Source: an uncultured Bacteroidota bacterium (GTDB lineage Bacteria; Bacteroidota; Bacteroidia; Chitinophagales; Chitinophagaceae). Taken from it: a stretch of 64,000 bases of DNA. The position numbers and the translations under genes are program-made. The stretch is taken from assembly GCA_937928385.1 (NCBI GenBank), contig CALEZD010000077.1:1-64000 (forward strand), written 5' to 3'. Numbering within the stretch: position 1 is the first letter of the stretch; each line of letters starts with the position of its first letter. Below the pieces are notes generated by a model, which was not told the origin of the DNA, searched no databases, and worked only from the letters and a program-made list of their open reading frames with translations. This document shows positions 35,775 through 43,990 of this stretch, piece by piece.

Positions 35775-36815
35775 ATGAAGAAGTTTTTGAAAAAGGCAGG
35801 TTGTTTATTTATCATATTCGGTGCGCAATATGCACAGGGCCAGGATATACACTTTTCACAGTTTTACGAAACGTCTATCCTACGCAATCCAGCGCTCACG
35901 GGCATATTCACGGGCGATTATAAAGTAGGTGTTGTGTACCGCAACCAGTGGAGCAGTATCAGTAAACCCTTCCAGACGGCGGTGGTAAACGCTGAAACAA
36001 GGATACCGGTACGTGGAGAAGCCAATGACTTTGTAAGCGTTGGCCTCCTGGCATATTATGATAAAGCCGGCAGTGTCAGCCTGCAAACTACCAGCCTGTA
36101 CCCGGCTATTAACTACAACAAGTCATTGAGCAAGGAGCAGAATACATTTTTGTCTGTAGGTTTCACAGGTGGTTTTATACAGCGCAGCTTCGACCCGTCT
36201 AAAGCTACTTTCGACAACCAGTTTCAGAATGGAGAGTACGACCCTGCCAACCCCACAGGAGAGGTATTGCCCGACCCCAGTTTTACACAATGGGACATTG
36301 GCTCAGGTATCAGCCTGAACGGTACCACGGGACAAAACAATAACGTGAGCTATGTAGTAGGGGTATCAGGTTATCACTTCTCAAGACCTAAATATTCTTT
36401 TTACAGCGACCGGAATATCAACATAGGTATACGGTGGAATGCCAATGCCGGTGTAAGTGTACAGGCCAGCGAGGTGCTCAGCTACCAGCTGCACGCCAAC
36501 TTTATGCAGCAGGGCACTTATACCGAAATCATCGGCGGCGGGTTACTTGGCTGGAACAAAATGCCACCCAGTTCCACAGCCATATTGTTCTCTATATATG
36601 GAGGGGTATTTTACCGTATAGGCGATGCTATTATACCCGTAGTAAAAGTCCGCTACAAAGATTTGTCTGTTGGTGTGAGTTATGATACCAATGTATCTAA
36701 GCTGACCAATGCCAGCAACCTGCGCGGCGGCTTTGAACTGAGCCTGTCTAAAACCGGCCTCTTCCGCGACCCCATGTACGAAAAGAGCCGTACGCTATGT
36801 CCGCATTTTTATTAG
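35775..36815 (+). CDS. PorP/SprF family type IX secretion system membrane protein
   Basis: 346 aa. Signal peptide ~1-22, then QDIHFSQFYETSILRNPALTG, the N-terminal signature of PorP/SprF. The rest is a predicted outer-membrane beta-barrel with the family closing region LRGGFELSLSKTGLF. These proteins serve export or surface anchoring of a specific partner, usually the type B substrate encoded just upstream, here 20 bp away, so the two form one operon. Gene symbol withheld because many paralogues exist per genome. Confidence 0.94.
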   Translation: MKKFLKKAGCLFIIFGAQYAQGQDIHFSQFYETSILRNPALTGIFTGDYKVGVVYRNQWSSISKPFQTAVVNAETRIPVRGEANDFVSVGLLAYYDKAGSVSLQTTSLYPAINYNKSLSKEQNTFLSVGFTGGFIQRSFDPSKATFDNQFQNGEYDPANPTGEVLPDPSFTQWDIGSGISLNGTTGQNNNVSYVVGVSGYHFSRPKYSFYSDRNINIGIRWNANAGVSVQASEVLSYQLHANFMQQGTYTEIIGGGLLGWNKMPPSSTAILFSIYGGVFYRIGDAIIPVVKVRYKDLSVGVSYDTNVSKLTNASNLRGGFELSLSKTGLFRDPMYEKSRTLCPHFY

Positions 36816-36825
36816 TTGTGTCTAA

Positions 36826-37338
36826 TCACTTCCTGAAATGTTTAGACAGGGAGCTTATACAATGCAGACCACCTATAAGGACGTACTTAGAATTTTTCTC
36901 TAGTTGTTCTCGGGACATGTTTAAATAAGATGCATCATTTCCGGTGTATAGGCCTATGTTACATGTCCAGCTATTGATTTCCTGGAAACTGGTGTAAATG
37001 TCATAGTTACTATGCCTGGTAAACAGGAAAAAGATATTGCCCTTAATGCCATCCACCTCAATCTGATGATTAGATTGGAATATGGCACAATCGGGCGTTA
37101 CAATCTTGATTAGCTTCCCTATAACGAGGTTGTCACCATCCGGCCCTGTGAAATTCCATGGTTCGCCCACACTAATGTAGCATTCACGAAATAGTTCTTT
37201 TTCTATAGCAGCTTTTTTGCCCGGAGTTATTTTGCTTACTGAAGGCCTGTTGCGGGGATTACCAGGAACATTGCGGTTACGCTTCTTTTTAAGAATGAGA
37301 TAAACAAAAAGAATACATAAGCCTAGAATAAAGTACAC
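36826..37338 (-). CDS. Hypothetical membrane-anchored protein
   Basis: 170 aa, GTG start, not recognised. One N-terminal transmembrane helix (~2-16) followed by a basic stretch (LKKKRNRN) that should keep the rest in the cytosol. The remaining ~150 residues mix strands and helices and have no known motif (GPDGDNLVIGKLIKI is the best-ordered strand region). It is convergent with the PorP/SprF gene (10-bp gap) and more AT-rich than the flanking genes. Confidence 0.5.
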   Translation of the reverse strand: MYFILGLCILFVYLILKKKRNRNVPGNPRNRPSVSKITPGKKAAIEKELFRECYISVGEPWNFTGPDGDNLVIGKLIKIVTPDCAIFQSNHQIEVDGIKGNIFFLFTRHSNYDIYTSFQEINSWTCNIGLYTGNDASYLNMSREQLEKNSKYVLIGGLHCISSLSKHFRK

Positions 37339-37423
37339 AATGAAGAGAGTGTGTTTAGTTCCTTTAAATATCCGACTTTATGGCCAAATATTTAGGTTCA
37401 GTTACGAAAATGATGACCAGATA

Positions 37424-37453
37424 AAAACATCCCGCCAGTGGCGGGATGTTTTT
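37424..37453 (-). terminator. Terminator of groEL
   Basis: AAACATCCCGCC pairs perfectly with GGCGGGATGTTT around AGT, with T run on the minus strand, 38 bp after the groEL stop. Confidence 0.88.
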
Positions 37454-37490
37454 GTTTAATCTATTACCTTATTAACCTGTAGACCTGGTA

Positions 37491-39131
37491 TTAGTAACCC
37501 ATGCCCATACCGCCCGGCATACCGCCATGGTCGTGGCCGTGGGCTTCTTTAGGCTCAGGTTTGTCAGCTATCACGCACTCAGTGGTCAGCAGCATGCTGG
37601 CTATAGAAGCAGCGTTTTCCAATGCTACGCGGCCTACTTTAGTGGGGTCTATTACACCCGCAGCCATCATGTTTTCATACACTTCTGTACGTGCGTTGAA
37701 ACCGTAGTCGCCTTTGCCTTCCCTCACTTTCTGCACTACTACAGAACCTTCCATACCTGCATTCTCCACTATGGTACGCAGCGGAGCTTCCAGTGCGCGG
37801 CGGATGATCTGGATACCTGTATTCTCATCAGCGTTCTCACCTTCCAGCTTGGCCAGGCTATCGATAGCGCGGATGAAAGCTACACCACCACCGGGTATGA
37901 TACCTTCTTCTACCGCGGCGCGTGTAGCGTGCAGGGCATCGTCCACACGGTCTTTCTTTTCTTTCATTTCTACCTCGGTAGAAGCACCTACATACAATAC
38001 TGCCACACCGCCGCTCAGCTTAGCCAGGCGCTCCTGCAGTTTCTCGCGGTCATAATCGCTGGTAGTTGATTCTATCTGCGATTTGATTTGGTTTACGCGG
38101 CCATCGATGTTCTCTTTAGCGCCTTTACCACCTACTATAGTAGTATTGTCTTTGTCTAATGTTACGCTCTCAGCTTGTCCCAGGTACTGGATAGTTGCGT
38201 TCTCCAGTTTGTAGCCCTGCTCTTCGCTGATAACGGTACCACCTGTCAGTACAGCTATATCCTGCAGCATTTCTTTACGACGGTCGCCAAAGCCGGGGGC
38301 TTTTACAGCGGCTATCTTCAGAGAACCACGCAGTTTGTTTACCACCAGTGTAGCCAGTGCTTCACCATCTACATCTTCTGCTATTATCAGCAGCGGGCGG
38401 CCTGTTTGTACAGTTGCTTCCAGCAGGGGCAGTATATCCTTCATTGTGCTGATTTTCTTTTCGTAAATCAGGATGTAAGGGTTATCCAGCTCAGCGTTCA
38501 TTTTCTCTGTGTTGGTCACAAAGTAGGGGCTCAGGTAACCGCGGTCAAACTGCATACCTTCTACCACCTCTACAGTAGTATCAGTGCCTTTTGCTTCTTC
38601 TACGGTTATCACACCTTCGTTGCCCACTTTAGCCATCGCCTCAGCTATCAGCTTGCCTATCGTGTTGTCGCTGTTGGCAGATATGGTAGCCACCTGCTCT
38701 ATTTTCTTATTGTCGTTGCCTACTTTGGTCGACTGTGCTTTCAGGTTTTCCACCACTACGGTTACGGCTTTGTCTATACCGCGCTTCAGGTCCATGGGGT
38801 TAGCGCCTGCAGCTACGTTCTTCAGCCCTTCGCTGATGATGGACTGTGCCAGTACGGTAGCGGTAGTAGTACCATCGCCCGCTACGTCAGCGGTTTTCGA
38901 TGCTACTTCTTTCACCATCTGGGCGCCCATATTCTCGATAGCGTCTTCCAGTTCTATTTCTTTAGCTACTGTTACACCGTCTTTGGTAACGGCAGGAGCA
39001 CCGAATTTTTTCTCTATCACTACATTGCGGCCTTTTGGTCCCAATGTCACTTTCACGGCGTTGGCCAATGCATCAACACCGGCTTTCATTTTGTTGCGCG
39101 CACTGGTATTGAAAAATAATTGCTTTGACAT
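37491..39131 (-). CDS. groEL: Chaperonin GroEL
   Basis: 546 aa, full length. ATP-driven 14-mer folding chamber working with GroES. N-terminal KQLFFNTSARNKMKAGVDAL, the ATP-site stretch AGDGTTTATVLAQ (~85-97), AAVEEGIIPGGG (~404-415) and the C-terminal Gly-Met tail (HGGMPGGMGMGY) are all present. The tail contains an unusual GHDHG, otherwise ordinary. Follows groES on the same strand with 101 bp between, which contains a palindromic repeat (39201-39218). Confidence 0.98.
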   Translation of the reverse strand: MSKQLFFNTSARNKMKAGVDALANAVKVTLGPKGRNVVIEKKFGAPAVTKDGVTVAKEIELEDAIENMGAQMVKEVASKTADVAGDGTTTATVLAQSIISEGLKNVAAGANPMDLKRGIDKAVTVVVENLKAQSTKVGNDNKKIEQVATISANSDNTIGKLIAEAMAKVGNEGVITVEEAKGTDTTVEVVEGMQFDRGYLSPYFVTNTEKMNAELDNPYILIYEKKISTMKDILPLLEATVQTGRPLLIIAEDVDGEALATLVVNKLRGSLKIAAVKAPGFGDRRKEMLQDIAVLTGGTVISEEQGYKLENATIQYLGQAESVTLDKDNTTIVGGKGAKENIDGRVNQIKSQIESTTSDYDREKLQERLAKLSGGVAVLYVGASTEVEMKEKKDRVDDALHATRAAVEEGIIPGGGVAFIRAIDSLAKLEGENADENTGIQIIRRALEAPLRTIVENAGMEGSVVVQKVREGKGDYGFNARTEVYENMMAAGVIDPTKVGRVALENAASIASMLLTTECVIADKPEPKEAHGHDHGGMPGGMGMGY

Positions 39132-39200
39132 AATCTATTCAGTTTTTTTACTGTTTACAAATTTGTTTTTGTTTCCTTCCTTACAACTCCCCTATGGAGG

Positions 39201-39218
39201 TCCCGATAGCTATCGGGA
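39201..39218. repeat. Dispersed palindrome, copy in the groES-groEL spacer
   Basis: TCCCGATAGCTATCGGGA, a perfect 18-bp palindrome, extended outward by CCCCTAT and ATAGGGG. A near-identical copy is at 51377-51394. Confidence 0.75.
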
Positions 39219-39232
39219 TAGGGGTACGCGAA

Positions 39233-39514
39233 TTATATTACGGCAAGGATATCGCTCTCACGCATGATGAGATAGTCAGTACCTTCCAGCGCAATCTCCG
39301 TACCGGCATACTTGCCATAAAGTACAGTGTCGCCGGCCTTAACGCTCATGGGCTCGTCTTTCTTGCCCGGGCCTGCAGCCACTACTACACCACGCTGTGG
39401 TTTTTCCTTTGCCGAATCGGGGATGATAATGCCGCTTGCTGTTTTCTCTTCTGCTGCGGCCGGTTCTACGATCACCCTGTCATGAAGGGGAGTAATGTTT
39501 ACTTTCTTAGCCAT
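39233..39514 (-). CDS. groES: Co-chaperonin GroES
   Basis: 93 aa. Heptameric lid of the GroEL chamber. Sequence runs ITPLHDRVIVEPAAAEEKTA (the start of strand 1 and the mobile loop with SGIIIPDSA), then GVVVAAGPGKKDEPMSVKAGD and LYGKYAGTEIALEGTDYLIM, all typical. First gene of groES-groEL. The 214-bp region upstream shows a weak -7 match (CAACTTTG, 39593-39600); no CIRCE element was seen. Confidence 0.97.
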   Translation of the reverse strand: MAKKVNITPLHDRVIVEPAAAEEKTASGIIIPDSAKEKPQRGVVVAAGPGKKDEPMSVKAGDTVLYGKYAGTEIALEGTDYLIMRESDILAVI

Positions 39515-39683
39515 AGTTTATTAATATTTAAATATTTACAATTCCGGTTACAATCCTACCGAGCATCTATTGTGCCATTTGGCGGGGGAGGGCAAAGTTG
39601 CGCCATTTTTTCAGCAATACCATATATTTTTTACTAATAACTGCATTTTTTGTCAGGGAAATTTTTTCAGTCTGCCAACCAAT

Positions 39684-39711
39684 TTGACAGGGGTGTTTTC
39701 CCTTATCTTTA
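39684..39711 (+). promoter_or_regulatory. Promoter of the peroxiredoxin gene
   Basis: TTG (39684-39686), 17-bp spacer, TATCTTTA (39704-39711): one mismatch to TAnnTTTG, 17 bp before the ATG. Confidence 0.6.
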
Positions 39712-39728
39712 TCGCAAAAAAAGGAACT

Positions 39729-40199
39729 ATGTCTATACAAATCGGCCAACAGGCGCCCGACTTTACACTGCGGGACACAGAAAAGAACAAAGTAACCCTG
39801 AGCGAGCAGCGGGGCAAAAATGTATTGCTGCTGTTTTACCCGGTGGCTTTTACCAGCACCTGCACCAAAGAGCTGTGCGGCGTTAGGGACAACCTGGCCT
39901 TTTATAATAATGCCAACGCACAGGTGTACGGCATATCTGTAGATTCCCTGTTTGCCAACGGCAAGTTCAAAGAAGAGCAGAACCTGAACTTTCCCCTCCT
40001 CAGCGATTTTAATAAAGAGGCCTCTACCGCATACGACACTATATACGCTGAATGGTATAATGATATGAAAGGTGTTTCCAAGCGCTCCGCCTTTGTGATA
40101 GACAAAGAGGGCATAGTGCGCTATGCCGAGGTGCTGGAAAACGCCAGTGATGTGCCGGACTTTGACGCCATCAATGCCTGCCTGGCAGGGTTGAACTAA
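39729..40199 (+). CDS. Peroxiredoxin (AhpC/TSA, Bcp/PrxQ-like)
   Basis: 156 aa from MSIQIGQQAP; the longer reading frame upstream runs through the promoter and is not coding. Reduces hydroperoxides using a peroxidatic Cys. FTSTCTKELC places C45 as peroxidatic and C50 as candidate resolving Cys, the five-residue spacing of Bcp/PrxQ enzymes. The thioredoxin-like core and GVSKRSAFVIDKEG are typical. Cytosolic and monocistronic. AhpE-type is an alternative subclass. Confidence 0.9.
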   Translation: MSIQIGQQAPDFTLRDTEKNKVTLSEQRGKNVLLLFYPVAFTSTCTKELCGVRDNLAFYNNANAQVYGISVDSLFANGKFKEEQNLNFPLLSDFNKEASTAYDTIYAEWYNDMKGVSKRSAFVIDKEGIVRYAEVLENASDVPDFDAINACLAGLN

Positions 40200-40213
40200 T
40201 TTCTGCTGAACAC

Positions 40214-41272
40214 TTACAGGTTGCATCGGGTATCTTTTTCAGGGAAATACATTTTGCCGAATGTGCTGTACTGCGGTTGCCCCAATGTGTGGCTCCGTTC
40301 CTCCGCGAGGGCGCGGTCCATTTCGGCTATTTCTTCGTCGGTAAGGATATGAGGTGGCGGAGCTTCGGCTTCGGCACGCTTGTGCTGGCTGTACCAGGTG
40401 GCGTGCAAGATGTCTTCTTCGGCTAGTTTGCGTTTCTCGAGGATATTCTGGTAGGTGTGGTATAGTGGGGAGTGGGGGGAGACAGGATCAGGATAGGCTG
40501 CGGGTGAAAGTGTTGCTCTCGTACGTACGGGATTGCCGTTTTGAGTGGAATTTTCCTGCAGGAGTGTTCCTCGCGAGTCAACCCTTCCGTCACTCACTGC
40601 GTTCGTGCCACCTTCCCTAATAACAGGGAAGGAGTCTTTTTCTATGTTTTCACAGTCTTGGCGGGAAAGTGTTGCCGGAGGGTTGCCATTTTCGGTGTTT
40701 TCAGCAGTGGCCTCCTGTAACATTTTTTTTGCTTTGCGGGGCAGCATGACGATGCCGGGGGGAAGGTCTGTATTGATGGGGGCGGCGGGGTCGTCGCAGG
40801 GGCGGCCGTCAATATAGATGTTGAACTGGGAGAGGACGGGGTCTGTAAAGTTGCGGGCGCGGTTGCAGGCTTCTTCCATTTTCGCATCAGTTTCTATTGC
40901 CCTTATCATGTCGCGGGGGCGGGGGTCTTCAAATAGCATACGGAAACGGTCTCCGTCTTTTACATAACGGCATACTTTTACTTCGCCCCTGGCTATGCGG
41001 GCGAGTATCTCGCGGCGCTGCATCATGCTGAGCAGGGGCGTACGCTGCTCTTCGGTATAGAGCTTGTAGGCCTCCTTGTATGCCTGGTGACGTATAGTGG
41101 CGACGGCTTCTTCTATTTCAGCAGCCATCTCCGGGTGGCGCCGCAGCAGGCGGTCGGCGGCTTTGCGGGCGCTGTTGCCGCCTTTGTTTCCGGGGTTTGC
41201 TTTCTGCCAGGCGAGTTCTTTGTCGCCGTGTTTTACCATCTCGAGGATGAAGGTTTGATGACTTGTTTTCAT
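40214..41272 (-). CDS. Terminase small-subunit-like protein with an in-frame palindromic insert
   Basis: 352 aa from MKTSHQTFIL; an ATG 13 codons upstream lies in probable spacer DNA. Residues ~1-60 resemble the N-terminal helix-turn-helix of phage terminase small subunits (ELAWQKANPGNKGGNSARKA, then LLRRHPEMAAEIEEA). Residues ~60-190 are helical and unrecognised. Around residues 215-245 the protein reads FPVIREGGTNAVSDGRVDSR, which is the translation of a DNA palindrome (40610-40631) with its flanks and looks inserted. The rest is proline-rich and low-complexity. No other phage gene is adjacent, so it is probably a relic or a domesticated gene. Confidence 0.5.
   Translation of the reverse strand: MKTSHQTFILEMVKHGDKELAWQKANPGNKGGNSARKAADRLLRRHPEMAAEIEEAVATIRHQAYKEAYKLYTEEQRTPLLSMMQRREILARIARGEVKVCRYVKDGDRFRMLFEDPRPRDMIRAIETDAKMEEACNRARNFTDPVLSQFNIYIDGRPCDDPAAPINTDLPPGIVMLPRKAKKMLQEATAENTENGNPPATLSRQDCENIEKDSFPVIREGGTNAVSDGRVDSRGTLLQENSTQNGNPVRTRATLSPAAYPDPVSPHSPLYHTYQNILEKRKLAEEDILHATWYSQHKRAEAEAPPPHILTDEEIAEMDRALAEERSHTLGQPQYSTFGKMYFPEKDTRCNL
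40610..40631. repeat. Palindromic element inside a coding region
   Basis: CCTTCCCT-AATAAC-AGGGAAGG, 8-bp perfect arms, embedded in a ~60-bp stretch that includes CTCACTGCGTTCGTG. A looser CCTCCCT...AGGGAGG structure recurs at 41362-41400 in the spacer beyond the gene's start. Confidence 0.6.
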
Positions 41273-41432
41273 TTTATTTAGGATTTGTGATTGATGATTT
41301 ATGATTGTCATGAGTTACTGGTGACAATCGGTGAATGGTGTAATAGTTTAGCTTCCCGGCCTCCCTCCCTACCTGCGGTTGGGACACGCAAAGGGAGGGG
41401 TGTACGACAGGGTGTGGTTTACAATAAATTTC

Positions 41433-41481
41433 AATAGCTAAATTACATAAATTATGTTATTATAGCAAATTTATTTTTATT
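41433..41481 (+). repeat. AT-rich direct repeat, copy 1
   Basis: AATAGCTAAATTACATAAAT followed by TATGTTATTATaGCAAATTT; nearly identical to 41606-41653. Contains the inverted repeat ACATAA-A-TTATGT. Confidence 0.75.
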
Positions 41482-41482
41482 T

Positions 41483-41532
41483 AAGCGGGACGCTTAGTTT
41501 ATCTTGGGTCTGAGCGGGACGCTCTGACCAGT
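41483..41532 (+). repeat. REP-like element, copy 1
   Basis: Two small palindromes, AAGCG-GGA-CGCTT and GAGCG-GGA-CGCTC, joined by a TTTATCTTGGGTCT linker and ending in GACCAGT. The same plan is found in three copies around the transposase relic at 44109-44660. Confidence 0.8.
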
Positions 41533-41605
41533 GGGTTGAATAATGTGCACTGTGCTGGTACGGTGACAACGCCGACCAGAGAGGAATGCATTGTACATAT
41601 TTTTA

Positions 41606-41653
41606 AATAGCTAAATTACATAAATTATGTTATTATGGTAAATTTATTTTTTA
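41606..41653 (+). repeat. AT-rich direct repeat, copy 2
   Basis: Second copy of the repeat at 41433-41481, same orientation, differing at a few bases near TTATTATGGTAAATTT. The two copies bracket a REP element. Confidence 0.75.
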
Positions 41654-41854
41654 TGAATTTTATTGGTAGTAGCGTTGCAAACGCTGTACCGTGTCATCCT
41701 CGCCTTTATTGATTACTGGTTTAATGGCAAGGCTGTTATAAACGAGGACGAGTAGGGCATTATTATTTTATCGTTAAATACTAAAATAGGGTGTTTTCAC
41801 TATGTTCTGGTTGACTGAGGTTACGTAGATTGCGTCCTAACCAACTTTATTAAA

Positions 41855-43492
41855 ATGAAAAAACTGAACAAACTACTCCTTGTCACGATGCTTTTTGTAG
41901 GAGTAACCTCTTGTAAAAAAACGATTGAAAAAGAGAACAGAAATGTTGACTCAAAGACAGTAAGCTCAACAACATTTACAGAAGAAGAAATTGGACATGG
42001 TGTGGTACAAATTCCACAAGCTGTCTCTCCAATTCTGATTAGCAGTTTACGTACCAATCCTTATACTGTAGCTACGATGAGTACCGCTTTTGGTAATTTA
42101 GTTACTAATGGTACGCTACAGGCACAAGATTTTGATATTCGAGCTACTCACAAATATGTTCGTTTCTTACCTGCAAATGAAGATGAGTATAATATACTAA
42201 TTGACGAAGAATTAGAGCTTTACGGAGTTCCTTTTGAAGCAGTAATAGATGAACAAGCAGGTGGTGATTATTATGTCGATGAAACTTTGCCTACAGGACA
42301 AACATATACATGGCAATACACGTATGTCCCAGCAAGCTATACACCACCGACTGGCATACAGTATGAGATTCTTGACGACCTTTACCTACCAGACCAAGAC
42401 CCATACAATCTTCTAAATGGTGAGCTTGACCCAGCTAAAGAAGATATTGTCTATTTATTAGATGAAGAGGCTCTACGAATTACAGGCAACCTTGAGCTGG
42501 GTGAAGAGAAGCCTGGTCGTTCTCAAGCAAGACCGAGTAAATGGAATCCAAGCGGTACTATTCGACTATGGGATACACGTTTTAACCAACTACAAAACCT
42601 TGAAGGTTTAAAAATTAGAGTTCGTAGATGGTATACCATTAAAACGACATTTACTGATGCTAATGGCTTTTTTTGGATTTCACATCAATTCAGGCGCCCT
42701 GTAAATTATTCAGCAGTATTTGAACGACATGATTTTGATATTCGCAATGGAGAATTTGGGCAAGCCTATATTGATGGACCATATCGTAAAGGAGCATGGG
42801 ATAATGATCTTTGGGGCGGACATCACTATTACTGGGCAACAATCTTTACTAGCCTGAAAGATTACTATTATGGTCATGGGCAATTTGGATTGAATGCGCC
42901 GCCGCCGAAAACGTGGAGTCGTCCCAAATTAAAAGTGGCAGCAATGAATAAAACGAAGCAAAACACACTTGGTTCAATAGTTGTGGCAGTACGCACGTTT
43001 GGGATTTTTGGAACAATTCGTATTTATTTACCTGGTAACAACTCAGATCGTATATATGCAACAACGATACATGAAGTAGGGCACTACAGCCATTGGGGGC
43101 AAAACCCTTACTTTTATAGACAATGCGAAGATAGGGTTAAAGAGAGTTGGGGTGAGGGTATCGAATGGGTATTTACAAGCTCAAGGTATGGTGCATGGGG
43201 TGATGACTTGCAAAGTGGACCAGATTTTGTAGATGCATATCAACACAGGACTATGGCACAATTTCCAGAATATACCTCAATCGTTGTTGATTTGATGGAT
43301 AATCATAACCAACGTGTTGTATTAAGTACACCCGTAGTGCCTGACGATCGTGTTGACGGATATACAATTGAACAAATTGAAGATGCAATGAACAGTAGTG
43401 TTTTAACTTTCAATGACTGGAGGGATAGATTGCGTGACAATTATAACAATCCGACTGAAAATAATCTAAATGCATTATTTGGAAGTTGGTAA
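41855..43492 (+). CDS. Lipoprotein with gluzincin-type zinc metallopeptidase motif
   Basis: 545 aa. Lipobox GVTSC gives a lipidated C20. The motif TTIHEVGHYSHWG contains HEXXH (H406, E407, H410) and E434 lies 24 residues after the second His in SWGEGIEWVF, as in gluzincins. Residues ~30-200 form an N-terminal acidic domain (VRFLPANEDEYNIL, ELYGVPFEAVI); ~225-300 are strand-rich; the catalytic region occupies ~390-480. A surface or periplasmic protease is likely. Its codon use is far more AT-rich than flanking genes, and REP elements lie on both sides, suggesting acquired DNA. A second lipoprotein follows after 12 bp. Confidence 0.7.
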   Translation: MKKLNKLLLVTMLFVGVTSCKKTIEKENRNVDSKTVSSTTFTEEEIGHGVVQIPQAVSPILISSLRTNPYTVATMSTAFGNLVTNGTLQAQDFDIRATHKYVRFLPANEDEYNILIDEELELYGVPFEAVIDEQAGGDYYVDETLPTGQTYTWQYTYVPASYTPPTGIQYEILDDLYLPDQDPYNLLNGELDPAKEDIVYLLDEEALRITGNLELGEEKPGRSQARPSKWNPSGTIRLWDTRFNQLQNLEGLKIRVRRWYTIKTTFTDANGFFWISHQFRRPVNYSAVFERHDFDIRNGEFGQAYIDGPYRKGAWDNDLWGGHHYYWATIFTSLKDYYYGHGQFGLNAPPPKTWSRPKLKVAAMNKTKQNTLGSIVVAVRTFGIFGTIRIYLPGNNSDRIYATTIHEVGHYSHWGQNPYFYRQCEDRVKESWGEGIEWVFTSSRYGAWGDDLQSGPDFVDAYQHRTMAQFPEYTSIVVDLMDNHNQRVVLSTPVVPDDRVDGYTIEQIEDAMNSSVLTFNDWRDRLRDNYNNPTENNLNALFGSW

Positions 43493-43504
43493 AAATTTAA
43501 AACT

Positions 43505-43966
43505 ATGAAGAAGGTATTATTAAGCACGTTTGTGTTATGTGTTTTAGCGACAATATTTTCTTGTGATAAGAAGAAACAGGAAGACTCTTTAAAAAGTACA
43601 TACAAATATTACTATCGAAATCTAAGTGACTTTCCGGTGACTGTGACAGCGTACTCTCGGAGTACTGGTCAAGAAACTATGAAATTTGGTGTCGCTGTTG
43701 GTGAGACTACACAAGCCCTTTTTGAATTTGAGAATGCAGCAGTACCTGTTTTAGGTGTTAATTTTAATGGTGCAGATTCAGTCGTCGTTGATTACGATGG
43801 AAAGAAAAGAATTCATATTCAGCATACAAATGCTAGCGAAAGTAATCCGGTTGAGCCAGGCAATATTTTTTTGAGTGTCTATTATGAGTATGTAAGAGAT
43901 GAAAGTAATAATATCGCTAAATATTACTATAACTTTACTAACGAAGATTATGCTAAGGCAAATTAA
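43505..43966 (+). CDS. Small lipoprotein of unknown function
   Basis: 153 aa. Lipobox ATIFSC puts the lipidated Cys at C20, followed by a Lys-rich tether (DKKKQED). The rest is strand-rich and single-domain (YYYRNLSDFPVTVTAYS, IFLSVYYEYVRDESN). No known family seen. It starts 12 bp after the metallopeptidase lipoprotein and shares its AT-rich composition, so the two are one transcription unit; it could be a partner or inhibitor of the peptidase, which is a guess from position only. Confidence 0.6.
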   Translation: MKKVLLSTFVLCVLATIFSCDKKKQEDSLKSTYKYYYRNLSDFPVTVTAYSRSTGQETMKFGVAVGETTQALFEFENAAVPVLGVNFNGADSVVVDYDGKKRIHIQHTNASESNPVEPGNIFLSVYYEYVRDESNNIAKYYYNFTNEDYAKAN

Positions 43967-43990
43967 GATGATTAGTCGAAAACCCTAAGG

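Larger units (their letters stand above)
41273..41854. other. Repeat-rich spacer without genes
   Basis: No reading frame of note. It holds a GC-rich inverted structure (41362-41400), two ~45-bp AT-rich direct repeats (41433-41481, 41606-41653), one REP element between them (41483-41532), and a small hairpin AGCGTT-GCA-AACGCT (41671-41685). The last ~150 bp are the leader of the lipoprotein gene, with no convincing promoter. Confidence 0.7.

Noticed and set aside
38175..39119. 314-codon plus-strand frame opposite groEL
   Set aside because: Antisense shadow of a highly conserved gene; no homologous domain or start context.
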